Shown here piece by piece: positions 37,326 through 48,711 of a stretch of DNA of 64,000 nt. The notes under the pieces are model-generated. The model saw only the letters and a list, made by a program, of their open reading frames with translations. It was not told where the DNA came from and ran no database searches. Within the stretch, counting starts at the first letter, position 1. Each line of letters opens with the position of its first letter. Where the stretch lies: contig JAZGTH010000072.1 of assembly GCA_036877525.1 (NCBI GenBank), positions 6,685,001-6,749,000 on the forward strand, given 5' to 3'. The position numbers and the translations under genes were made by a program. This DNA is from Chromobotia macracanthus (taxonomy: Eukaryota; Chordata; Actinopteri; Cypriniformes; Botiidae).

Positions 37326-40080
37326 GAATCAGCAGCCCTCATAAATAAAGCAAAAAGAGAGGAAGAAAACCTCTTTCTCTTTGACTCTTTGACTTTTTTC
37401 CTCTGTCTTAAGTCACACAGCACTGCTCGATCCTTATTACGTAACCGGTGAAAACAAGCCCAGTTAAAACCCTTGGCAGGTGCCTGAGGAGCATCCAGAG
37501 AGAACCCACCAGATTCTGACCCCTTGCTTTATTTTCACACACCACATGAAACCTTCATCACAATCGATTAGACTTTTTTAGAAGTCTTTTAATGTTGCTT
37601 TCTCCCTCATCGGTCACCTGAAGACCTAGCATTGATATTGATCTTTGATGTTTGGCATAACTATAAAAGCACATAGAGAGAGGGAGTTTTATCTCTATTG
37701 GATTTCTCCTCTTTCTCTCCTGGGACCCTTTACACACTCACATCAAAATGCCACTAAAATGCCAGCAGGGAAATGGAGGCATTATTCACTGGACCTCCAG
37801 TCATAGCAGCTTTGTGGAAAGATGCAGCTCTTTTACACATCCTCTTCATTATCTACCTCACCTGAAAATGCCACCTGCTTTCATGTGACTTATCCCCACA
37901 TCACACATCCATGCAAATTATAAACAGAGAAAGGCGGTGCCATCCTTTCTTTCTTTTGAAACCTTTCCTTTTTCAGGCTTGTCGTTTAAACAGTGCAGTC
38001 TCTCCATACAGACAGACAAAAGCAAGGTGGAGTGGAAGAGTGAATTGGCACGCTCTGTTTTATGAAGTGGATCAAACTATGCCACCAGTGGTGCCTCACT
38101 TTGATTTAAATTCATTACATTTTTTTATAGCTGAACATGTTAATGTGGGTTTCTTTAATAGGACATCTAGTGAAGCTCAAGGGGTGGTGTCTCTTCTGTG
38201 TTTTGCTTCTGTGTTTATGGAGTGTGGAGGAAAGAGAGATGTTGTGGAAATGTCAGCGAGCTGCCGGAGGTAAGACAGGTCTGAGGATCAGTGAAAACAG
38301 ACTGGAAATTAAATCATGCCTCTTAATTGCTTGTGGGAGATAAGGAGGAGATAGAAACACGTAAATGCCCTGCCTATGTGCAGAAACACCTTCAGACTGT
38401 TTTAATACTTTTAAAACTTGGAGGCTCTGGCAAATCTGAGTGTAGTGTGAGATCCTCTCTGAAAGGAGACGACCCATAAGACTAGGATCTTTTCTCAGGA
38501 GAATAATCTCATTCAGTCTCTATTCAGTCTCACTAATATCTCAGTTGTTTTCCCAGACAGCAATGAGATTGCATTGAGACTTTCTCCTGCTGCTTAAATT
38601 TCACATGTGAGTTCTTTAATAACTCGGTTGTTTCTTCTGGACAGCAATACGATCCTGTTTGTAAAATTTAGGGAGCAGAGGACTTAAGCCAAAATCTCAG
38701 TTTAATTCTGTTGTTGTCTAGGAGAAAACAGAGACATTATTAGGATCTGATTAGCGTTTTTTCTTTGCTTTGAATGGCAGCTGTTTACCACTGTAACTAG
38801 GTAATGATTTAGAATGAGAAGCTTCACTGTTTAATTAGTTTTTCATGTTGGATTTGATATCAAAACTTTGTGGAAGAGTGGCAGTTGCATTAGCCTGCCA
38901 AGTGCTGCCACATATTGCAAGACATATTGTATTTGAAGAAGGCAAACTGCTCTCTAAAGGCAATTTATTCTCAGATGAAATTGGTTTAAGAAATGCATTT
39001 CACTAAAATTTGTGTGAACACGAAGATGCAAATTATATGCCATCAATAGCTGTTCACTTCTGATTCACATCATTTCTGATTTTACATCAATCAAATAAAT
39101 TTAATTCTGATGACAAATGTACTGAACTCTCTTGTGGGTTTGTACTAAAGGTTGTAGCATAAAGATGCTTTTAGTCAGTTGGGTAGATATCAAATAGTTC
39201 CAGAGAGATTCAAGGCTCTCCTGCTTTTCCCATAAAGACACCACAGCGGCGATGGCAGGCCAAATGACGGGAGATTTATGGAGAATTCAGGCAGCTGCAG
39301 TTCTTTTAAATTGGTTTGTGTTGTTCTGCGCAGCTCAGAAAAGGAAGTGCTGTTATTAAGAGAATTTGGTGCACATGTCAGGCAGGCCTCATTAATCTGA
39401 TGTTAGCAGAGCAGCATTACTGAGCGTGGTGGTCTTAGGGGAAGGACTTCTGTGGGTTTTATCTGAGTTGATGTTGTGTCTGCACTGTTGGACAGTTAAA
39501 GATAATGGTCCACACTCATTTCTTTTTCAGATGCTCCAGAGACCACAAAGAGCAATCACATTTCGAGCGCTTTTCAGGGAAGTGTGCGCAGTCCTTTTAA
39601 GATGACCATTGCATTTATGTATTTATATTCCAAAACCTCCCTCACGCCTGCCCACTTATTATAAACATTATAAGCCCTACTTAGAAAGCCACAAACAGGA
39701 TCTGAGAAGCTCTGTCAGGACAGCTCTCAACACAAGAAATCCATCTACTGAGTATCATCGCTCTTTTCTACCACAGCTGGTTTAAGCTAATGAAAAGGGT
39801 AGACTGAGGACCAAGGAGAAAACAGAAAAATAAAAGACGTTCTTGTCGAGACATTGTCTTTTAATAGCCACATAGTCCATTTCATGGATTAGCTACTTGG
39901 TGAATGATCAGGTAACCATTTCAGCTTCCAAATACTGCCGTGTCAGTACTAATACCAAAGTGGCATAGCAAGTGTCTCAAATAGGACTTCATAGAACACC
40001 TGCATTCCTTTAAATGTCTAAAGATTACGGCGAATATGTCCTATATTTCTGCCTCTGAAGTGGGATATAGCAAGTAAACA

Positions 40081-40560
40081 CGGAAAAATAAGAAAAAAGG
40101 CCAGGCTCGGGTGGGGCATGGGTCCACAATGGGACTTATTTATTTTTGGCTACGTAGATTTAACAACCACGCGGCATATACAAAAGCTTGTTTGAAAACT
40201 AATAATGAATATCAATGGTGTAATTACGGCACTGATGAAATAAAAGGAGACGGACACCATGCGCTGTTTTCCATGAAAAGGGGAAATGGACTAGAGCTCC
40301 GTCTACGGGTGTTAATTATATGAAGTCTTATTCAGCTCGTGAGCTAATTAATGTTTTTTTGAGGGAAAATCTAATGGACCACCTGGTCATTTCATTAGAC
40401 GCCAAAGGCCTTTATGTGTTTAAGAGCCAATAAGCTTGTTGGGGAGCACTTGTATCTAAACCTTTATTACAAACGAATAGAAGATACACTCGTGAATATG
40501 GATGCATTAGCTACATATGGAAAGTGTGATAATGAGGGAGGTTATAAACACAGGGGCATC
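40081..40560. other. candidate conserved non-coding element (intron 3)
   Basis: Low-repeat, AT-rich but complex sequence dense in homeodomain-type cores (GCTAATTAATG, GTGTTAATTATA, TAATGAATATCAATGG). The style resembles deeply conserved vertebrate intronic enhancers, and neighbouring 39.3-40.0 kb looks similar. I recall no specific element; this is a judgement from composition only. The 70-codon open frame inside resembles no protein. Confidence 0.25.
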
Positions 40561-43497
40561 AGTTGCTCTCCTTGATGAACACTGATGATAAATGATCGTA
40601 ATGAATTTGAGCTTTCAGAACTGACAGTTGAAGGATCTGGATGCTTGTCAGTTCAGATCTCTCCTGCAGCAGTTTTCACTGGCAGGTTAGACAGCACGAC
40701 ACATTCAACATGATTTTGCACAAACCCAATAACAGATACAATTTACACACTGGCAGCACTCTGTGCGTGTGTGCGTGAGAGAGTTAGAAGAGTGTCTTTT
40801 TGAGGCTTTTCAATATTGTGAGCTAATGCTGTTTGATGTATTAATGATGAGAATGGGGACTGTGTGTGTGCATGTGAGAGAGATACAGTGAACAGAGTGT
40901 GTTTGGCTGTTGTGTGCTGTTGAATGGGAGGAGTGCTGAGGTGTTTGATGTTTTAATAATGATTCTGTCTGATTGAGTCTCTCTGTTAGGATCAATCTCT
41001 AATTGAGTAAGTGACACACTTGGCATTATTTTCAGATTAAAGAACCTGAGTTAATGTGAGGGATTGAGTCTACAAACAGTCACAGATAAGCATGTTCATA
41101 ATGCATTTATTACTTTTGTTACTTCCCTTTTGTTATACTGTTGCTGAGGATCACCTTTTCTCCTTGAAAAATCACCTTTGAAACCATGTAAGAGCAAACA
41201 TAAATATTGAGACACAATGAATGTTGTCAGACAGCTACACTGTGAGAGTTTAGCTGTCCTCTGTGGTGAGAACTGTATGTCCACATCATGTTTTGTGCAG
41301 ATCTAGAACTTATCTGTGTTCCTCCTGAAATCTTGCTGTCATTTGAGCTGCGACAGAAGGCATCTTTTAAAGAGAAGTTTCTTTAGAGTTTCCCTCACAT
41401 AAATCTATTGTTTGACTTCCGAGGCCTTGAAATAAAGTGCACCAGTCATATCCAGTACTTTTATGATGCGTTTTGTCATTTTTAGTGCCTCACTGCCCGT
41501 TTTTACATTCATTTCAGTGCGGGTGATCCAGAGAGCAGCGTGGACATTCGGTGTTCAGGGCTGGAAAAACACGAGTCATGTTTGTGTGAAGTGTTCATTT
41601 AATTTCTGATCTGTTCTGGGTTGATGCACACACATAGCATAGTTCAGATTTTCAGACTGGAAAATATGGCATGGCCTGCCTGTGTCTGCAGGGATGAAGA
41701 CCATGTGTTTTTTGCTGTTTTGTTTTTTTTGTGTGAGCCAGTTGTGAAGGTCTATGGCAGTTCCTGTGGGCTGTGAGGATCAGGGCACGTGTGAGAGGAG
41801 ATGAAAGCTCTCTGTGTATGTAATGTGATCACTGCACTCATAAGATCCCTGAAGCACTAAAGCAGTGGATGTGCCGTGTTTCATATAGGCTAAGAGTGGC
41901 CAGTCTAGGTCTCAGTGTGTGGGCAGGAACACGCTTAATTGAGTTGCTTTAACATGGTACTAATGGGCATTTCTGTGTCGTTCTCTTTGAATGTCCTGCA
42001 GTCGTGTAATGGAGGTCAGGTCTGACTGCAGACTCTCATTACCTCTGGCTCTCCATTACCCCACTGACCTACAAACACTACTCTAATGTCCGGTAAAGGC
42101 AGAACCTCAGATCCCAGCTCCCTGATTGGCTGTATGTCTTGAGTAAAACTACATGCAGATTGGAGTCTACAGTTCAGAGAAATCGTTTCACTGTTCGTCT
42201 GCTCTTCTAATTCACAACTTGCTGACTCTTTGCTTTCCATGAGAAATATTTGAACAAAAATCCAAAAGACAGAAAAATCACTTTTGGTTTGTTGAATTGC
42301 TCCACAAAATGAACACACTGGTTGCCAGAAGGTCAAATCCTGAAGGTTGGTACATTTCAATCTCTGCTTTACCATGGGTTTAGTCAGCAAGCAACTAATA
42401 AAATAAAGTTTGTGAGGGTCCACCCAAAACCTGTCGATTTTTATTACATTTTCAGCACTTTGTGAAGAAATATATTTAAATATGTTGCAACGAAGGCATT
42501 GTCAGATGAACTCTGTAATCCCTGACTGTGTTCCTGGAAGACCCCTAAAACTAATTTTATCTGACACACCCATTTCAGTCCTGGAACAATCTTCTTACAA
42601 ACTAATAAAATCATGTTTTCCTGAGTTGATAGATGTCCAAGATTTGTTCTTTTGGGGATTCTTCAGGAGTCAATGACTATTACTGGAAGCAATGCCACTA
42701 TTAATAATAAGCACATGATATTAAAGTAGTGTTGTAAGCTTTAATTTGATTTTGGTGAGGGGCGTTTGTAGGCAAAATGCCCCAGTAGAAAATGGCGGTA
42801 ACAGCAATTTTAATAAAAGATGCCATTTTAGTAAAAGAAAAGTCGTGTTTAACTATTTGTCTGCCAAGTAATGTAGTTCATTATCCTCAATGTTAGTTGG
42901 TATATTGGTCAGAGCGCCTGGTGTTTTTGGTTGAGCTGAGCTTTCCTGCTGAATCCAGTGGCTGGTTTCAGGTTTCAAGAGTTTGTTTCTGGCTTACAGC
43001 AGTGGTTTATAATCCACTACGTTTCCTTTTTGGGAGACTAATCTCTCTTTCTTTCTCTCGCTCAGCTGGCTTGTAGGCCCAGCTGTAGAATGGCTATAGT
43101 CACCCATCAGTAATCAGTTTTAATTTATTAAGTGAACTGAGCTGTGAATTCATCAGGCTGCATGTCTGTCAGTCAGTGGCTAAAAGAGTTGGAGATGTGT
43201 ACAGAATCACTAACTCGAACCCCTGTGATATTTGTAGACACTGGTCCAAACACAATGTCCTTCTGATTTAAAAAGCGAGGGGGGCACACAAACGAGCCGG
43301 CCTCAGTGCAGATAAAAATATATTTCAAAGTGTCATTTTTACGTCTGATTGAACAGTGTTAGGCTGCTGTCAAACCTCTGCTTTGCTCCGATGGATCAAT
43401 AGAGCAGTTTGGCCTCAGTTTCCCAGCCGTGGAAGAAAGCTCTGTGCAAGGAGATGAAAGAGCTCTCTCACTTCTAATTAAACATTATTTTTTAATA

Positions 43498-43520
43498 CTC
43501 TCTCTCTCTCTCTCTCTCTC
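43498..43520. repeat. (CT)n microsatellite
   Basis: Pure CT run of about 23 bp in intron 3. Confidence 0.93.
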
Positions 43521-44384
43521 TTTTTCTCTTGTTTTATACATTGAGGAAATTGTGGTTAGTCATCTCATTCTTTTAAATAAGAGAGCAGGAATGAAACAGA
43601 CTTGAGTCTGTCTGGTGCTGTGAGGGTCATTAGTAATATTTTTCAGGAGTGAACTATCTTCCTGGCCATCACATCACAGCCTGTTAATAGTGATGGAAAA
43701 ACAGTTCTGCAGGGAACTCCTGAAGTCCTGTGCACGCTTTGAGAAATTGTCATCTCTCCCCACAATCCTATTATACATTATGTCCTTATAGCAGTTTAAG
43801 GCTGAGCTCCATGCATGCTTCCAGCCAGAGGGACTGAGATATTAACTCTGAAATGTAGGTTTTAGGAGGAAAAAGGTGTCCCCTAGGGAATGGTTACTGA
43901 GGATTAATTTCTTTGGGGTTTTTTCTCCACCTCATCACAACTTAATATTCTGGCTGCCTCACTGTCACTGTATTTTCAAACAAGGACTTTAAAACCACAC
44001 AAGGACTTTAACACCACACAAATTAAATGCAATTGCCTCCGTTTGACCACCAACAGACAGACACTTACAGTGGGATTATAAAGGCCATCCTCACAGAGAA
44101 AAATGATGATGAGGGCCTGATGCACTCTGATTAAACCGTAAAATTAAAAAAACTTGACACTGACACACCTTCACTGTGTAGTGTTATAAAAACAAAAGCT
44201 GTTATGTTGTGTCATGAAGGATGGGCAATGTCCCTGCAGGAAGTCGAGTTTCTCACATTCAGAATCAGAGTTATATAGCTTTACCTCTCATAAATTATGA
44301 AATGGGTTTTTCTCCACAGTCTTAAAAGAACCAGCAGATGTCTCAGGTGCCCTCTGATGTGAAAAATTCAATTTTAAAAGATGA

Positions 44385-44401
44385 GAGACAGGGAGAGAGA
44401 C

Positions 44402-44432
<31 letters not shown>

Positions 44433-44436
44433 GGGG
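44385..44436. repeat. GA/GACA-rich microsatellite
   Basis: Mixed GAGA and GACA units, purine-rich on the + strand, in intron 3. Confidence 0.85.
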
Positions 44437-46657
44437 GGAAATTATGCCAATGGAATTGCAGAGAAATTCCTTCATAATTCAATTCAGTTTCCTCCAAATC
44501 CCAATGAAGGACGGGTTCCAGAGAGTTGTGGCAGAGGAGAGGTGCTGAGAGAGGCTGGGAGAGAGTGACGAATGCCTGGTGGGATCAAGGAAGAGAAAAG
44601 GTAACCTTCACAGCCTGTGAAGTAACTGAGAGACCTTTGAATTGTGATTATGAGAGGGGGGAAGATGGACAGGTGTTACAGAGTGTCGATTAGTTTGTTT
44701 CACTTCTCATCACAAAGCTGAAGAGTTTGAAAGGTCATAGATTCACAGAGAGGTCAACCATGATAGCCACTGGGTGGCAAATTCAGCTGCCTTTTTTCTT
44801 GGTCTGAACAGAAATTCTGAGGAAGTTGTGTATTTAACGATTATTTAACGATTATCAGTGTCTCACAGAAAAGGTAACCTTTACAGGGACCCCTAGTGTA
44901 AGGAAGCTAGATTGTTGAAGTAACACTTAGGAATGAGTTTCATTAAGATGAAAATTACAATTCTGTTTTAATATATCTTTCCACAGACTCCTTGGAGTAC
45001 ACTCAAAGAATTACAGGGACGTGCATTCCTGCTTGACGTATTTATGTTGTTATTTGCCTTCTAGCATTTTTAAAAAGTTTTTAGTCTTCAGTACTGTATC
45101 TGCAAAGGTCTGTGGTGATGTATTATGTGGTAGAGATTAAAGATTGTTTTACAGTTAATTTACAGATCTTTCTGACCTTGTGCACCCACACTGAGTAGAT
45201 GTGGTGTGAACCCCAGCGCTCTCACGTGATTCCAATCATTGGGTGAACTCTTTAGTTAAAGGGGATCTGAGTGAGTGTTCAGGCTGCAGGCGTGTGGGAG
45301 GATCAATGAGCCAATGCTTTAGGAGGCATGCAGAGCAGAGGAAAAATGAGCTGTGCAGATAAACATGACAATAAAAAAAGTGCAACTCACAAGAGATGCA
45401 GCCAGCCCAAAATCTGAGAGCAGCAGGGGCAGATACAGATTCCTTCTTATCTTCCCTCTCGTCTCGTTCCTCTTCCTTCTCCCAAAGTTTCTTCGTTGTC
45501 TGTAGGTGCAATAGCTTGGAGGCAAGCAGGGTGACACTGGGGTCTTCAAAGAGTCTAGATTATCAAAGAGAGACAGAGAGGGAGAGGGGAGAAGATGGGG
45601 CAGGTGTGCTCATGAAAGACAGGAAAGAGTGAGTACATGACACAGGAAGAGTCTTGTGATTGAAATGAGAGACGGCAGGAGAATGCAGCAGTCAAGCTTG
45701 TGAGACAGAAACCCCTGTGCTTCAGAGAGAGGTGAGAGTTTCTCCGTCGGTACTGCGCTCATGAGGCAGTCTGTTCAGAAGTGCTACCAGGGCTGTATGC
45801 AGAGTGCAGGGCACCATGCTGCCACTTCTGATGACAAATCTCTTAGTTCACACGGTTTGCTATGACAGCATACACAAGTAATGGACTGAATGAATCACTG
45901 GGAGGAAAAGCTCGGCCTGCAGCTTTAACCAGCCCGTGTATCAGCTGTGTGTTTGTGGAATATTTCACCTCAAACACACCTCATGCATGATTTATAGACA
46001 GATAGCAGACAGCACTGCATTACACCCCATTTTCTTCTGCTGTCTCTGCTCATGAGACTTCATTCTCAAACTGTGTCTGCTGCAATACCTGAAGACCTTC
46101 ATTTCTGTCAAGTGTGAAATGCACTCGCATTTAATATCGCATGTTTACATTATTCATCTTTCACCTGTCTATTTTCTGATCTCGTTCTCTTCTTCTTTGT
46201 CCAGTCCTTTTTGTGGCACATAATCGAACTTCCTTTGGATTCAGGTCCAATTTAGCAGCCTGCCCCAGTAACCCAGTAATCCTGGAGACAGCAGATCAGC
46301 ACCTTCTCTTTCGAATCCAAATCCCTCTACAGTCACTTTTAATTTTGGACATGTACAGACAGTTTTGGATTGAAGAGGGTCTTGGAATGGACGCTGTGTC
46401 TACAGTCCAAAACACCAAGTTTCCAAGTGTAGTCCAAGTCTCTTTCTTCTATCAAAGACTCACTTTCCCATCCGGGTTCCTCTGCAATCCAAAACTATAC
46501 AATCCAAGACAGCTCTCAATCCTTTACAAGGCCTCCTCTCTAATCCAGTCCCCATCTTTATACCACTTACACAATACACAGTCATCAAAATCCATGCAGG
46601 TTGTTTTCAGGGATTGCATTAACCCAAGCGTCTGTGCAGATCTCGTACTGATTAGAA

Positions 46658-46768
46658 GCTGCCCCTCTTACCTCCAGAGCTAAGAGCCCCTCTTACCTCC
46701 AGATGCACCTCTTACCTCCCCCTCTTACCTGCCCCTCTTACCTCCAGGCTGCCCCTCTTACCTCCAGA
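46658..46768 (-). repeat. 16-bp-type tandem repeat with antisense splice-donor motif
   Basis: Six copies of CTCTTACCTCC or CTCTTACCTG at irregular 14-30 bp spacing. On the minus strand each reads GGAGGTAAGAG, which contains a consensus 5' splice site (AG|GTAAG). pcdh1 is on the + strand, so these are antisense to it. Confidence 0.88.
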
Positions 46769-48427
46769 TAGCAGTGCTCCCCCTGGAGGAAAACAGAAGC
46801 TGGACCACTGCTGAGACTGCTGAAGAGCCGCAGCTTCCAGTGCTCTGGGCAGAATGAAGTGCTGACTATTAAACATTGCCTGCAGGAGCAGTTTGAGCTA
46901 GAATCCATATTTAAACAACTGAATGCCTCTCTTAGGTTTAAATAGCTACATTTCTGCTTTGAGCCGCAGCTCCAGTCGCTGTGAATTTCATTAGCCCAGG
47001 ATGGTACCCGAGATAGCAATAATATTAGCCATTAAAATATCATCACCATAATAATGCACTTTCCCTAATAAAGCTGCATTTAAGGATTTTTTGCTTACTG
47101 TAAATCAAACACCACAATATGCATGTGATCCTGTAACCACCACATCACTGCAGTGATCATGCAGTGCCATTTGCATTTTCTACAAAATACCATAAGAACA
47201 TTTTATGAACAATAAAACAATGATTTAATCATCTGTCACCTGAAAGATGTTGTGTACGTGGGTCTACGAATTAAAAAGGAAATTTGAAAAGGAAATGCAT
47301 TAAAAGTATCTGTCCCAATATGAAAGGCCCCATCTTCTGTATCTCCTCACTTTCCTACACACACACCCACTGTGAGAAAGCTGTGATAGACAACAGAGGC
47401 ACTTATACTGCCAGTCCATGTTTGAGTTTGCTGAGGAAGTGAATGTAATTACTGTGCAGTGAGATGTGCCTCCACACACTCCAGTTCTTCAATGACTGTA
47501 AATATCACAGCACGGGAAAACATGCACAACTCATGAGCGTGAGAGAAGAAAAAGCCGTGTTGAGAAATAACTCAGTGGTGACGCTACTTACTTCTCTGCT
47601 GAGAAAAACAGCATAATTGATCACCGGTGTGTGTTTTGGGTGCTGCTCTCTCTATGATACACTGGCATAAGCATTCCTGACTACTGAAGCTTAACCAGAA
47701 AGTCTTCTTTGGTCAACAAGCATCTCTGTGGTTATGAAGGTTCACCAGCTAGGCCAATCAAAAAGAATGTCTGTCTGAAATACTGTTGGTATGTAGATTG
47801 TTGTTTCATTGCCAGTTTCTGCATTTAAGAAGGAAGCTTGTCTGTACTGGACTGTAGAACTTTAAATGATATGTAAGAAACAAAGCATTTTAACACAAAC
47901 GATTTTGGGACAGAGAAGTATGAAGTGTTAATGGCTTCTCTATATGTTTTAAATGCCCATACTAGTGGGCTTTTAATATGAACTGAGATTGCTGTCTTAA
48001 TGGCTCTAATTCCTGCCCTTGAAATGGTTCTGTTTGCGTGTGTGTGCAGCCTGGCACTATTGACTCCCTGCAGTCTGTAAGCTCACAGGAATAAAAAATG
48101 AAGGTTTTTCTCCAGGATCTGTGATTTCCACTGATCAAGCTCTGTTTCTCCATGTCTTTGCCCTCATTGGCCTTGTGAAAAACAATGTGGTCACCTAAGC
48201 ATCACTATCAGGAAATCTTATCACCCCTTCTGCCAAGAGGGGCTTCAATAAGTGATTCCCTCTTCACAGTGTCCCTTCACTTTAAACATGTTTCTCATCA
48301 GTCACCTCTCTGGAAATGGCTTATTGAGAATTCCTGTCTGCTGAAGTGTGATATTACATATTTAGTGGTCAGTTAGCCTAGTTCTGGAGCCTAAGTTATA
48401 ATAAGATTGTTGTTCTCTCTGTTTCAG

Positions 48428-48647
48428 CTCCCCCATCGCAGAGTGACGTTTTCCACAACCAATCCTTTGCAAGACCAGCAGGACTCTTCGCAGCAGAGTT
48501 ACTACGACAGCGGCCTGGAGGAGTCCGAGACTCCCAGCAGCAAGAGCTCCTCAGGGCCCCGTATTGGCCCCCTCGCCCTGCCCGAGGACCACTATGAACG
48601 CACCACCCCTGACGGCAGTATCGGAGAGATGGAACATCCAGAAACAG
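48428..48647 (+). CDS. pcdh1: protocadherin-1, coding exon 3 (PP1-docking motif)
   Basis: Residues 993-1065 plus the first base of codon 1066, cytoplasmic. It opens LPHRRVTFSTT: RRVTF (996-1000) is the CM3 motif that defines delta-1 protocadherins and docks protein phosphatase 1 through the RVxF pocket. It continues SYYDSGLEESETPSSKSSSG and GPLALPEDHYERTTPDGS, nearly identical to human PCDH1 as I recall it. DSGLEES (1019-1025) resembles a spaced phosphodegron. The acceptor is GTTTCAG|CTC, the donor is ACAG|GTAGGA. The exon is phase 0 in and phase 1 out; joining to 61460 completes codon GAT (Asp1066). It is present only in the long isoform. Confidence 0.96.
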
Positions 48648-48673
48648 GTAGGAGCTTTAGCCATGCTGCAATA

Positions 48674-48711
48674 GAAACCAGCTTAGATCATTATGCTGGC
48701 TTGAGCTGGTT
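48674..48711. repeat. short inverted repeat (AAACCAGCT...AGCTGGTTT)
   Basis: Nine-base perfect inverted termini about 20 bp apart, with GCTGGCTTGAGCTGG between. This resembles the core of a common fish dispersed palindromic repeat. It sits just inside intron 4. Family assignment is tentative. Confidence 0.4.

Larger units (their letters stand above)
22960..48427 (+). other. pcdh1 intron 3
   Basis: 25.5-kb phase-0 intron separating the membrane-anchored adhesion module from the exon with the PP1-docking motif. It starts GTACAA and ends CTCTCTGTTTCAG. No second gene is recognisable on either strand; the longest internal frames (171 and 156 codons) match nothing I know and are expected by chance. 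It contains two diverged copies of a teleost dispersed repeat, a 105-bp pyrimidine tandem repeat, CT, GA and CA microsatellites, an antisense donor-like tandem repeat and a complex AT-rich stretch around 40 kb that could be conserved non-coding DNA. Confidence 0.9.

Noticed and set aside
46213..46683. 156-codon + strand frame in intron 3, preceded by an acceptor-like TTCTTTGTCCAG
   Set aside because: No recognisable domain. Splicing from the phase-0 donor at 22959 into this acceptor gives a different frame that stops after 16 codons, so it does not extend pcdh1. A few frames of this length are expected by chance in 64 kb.
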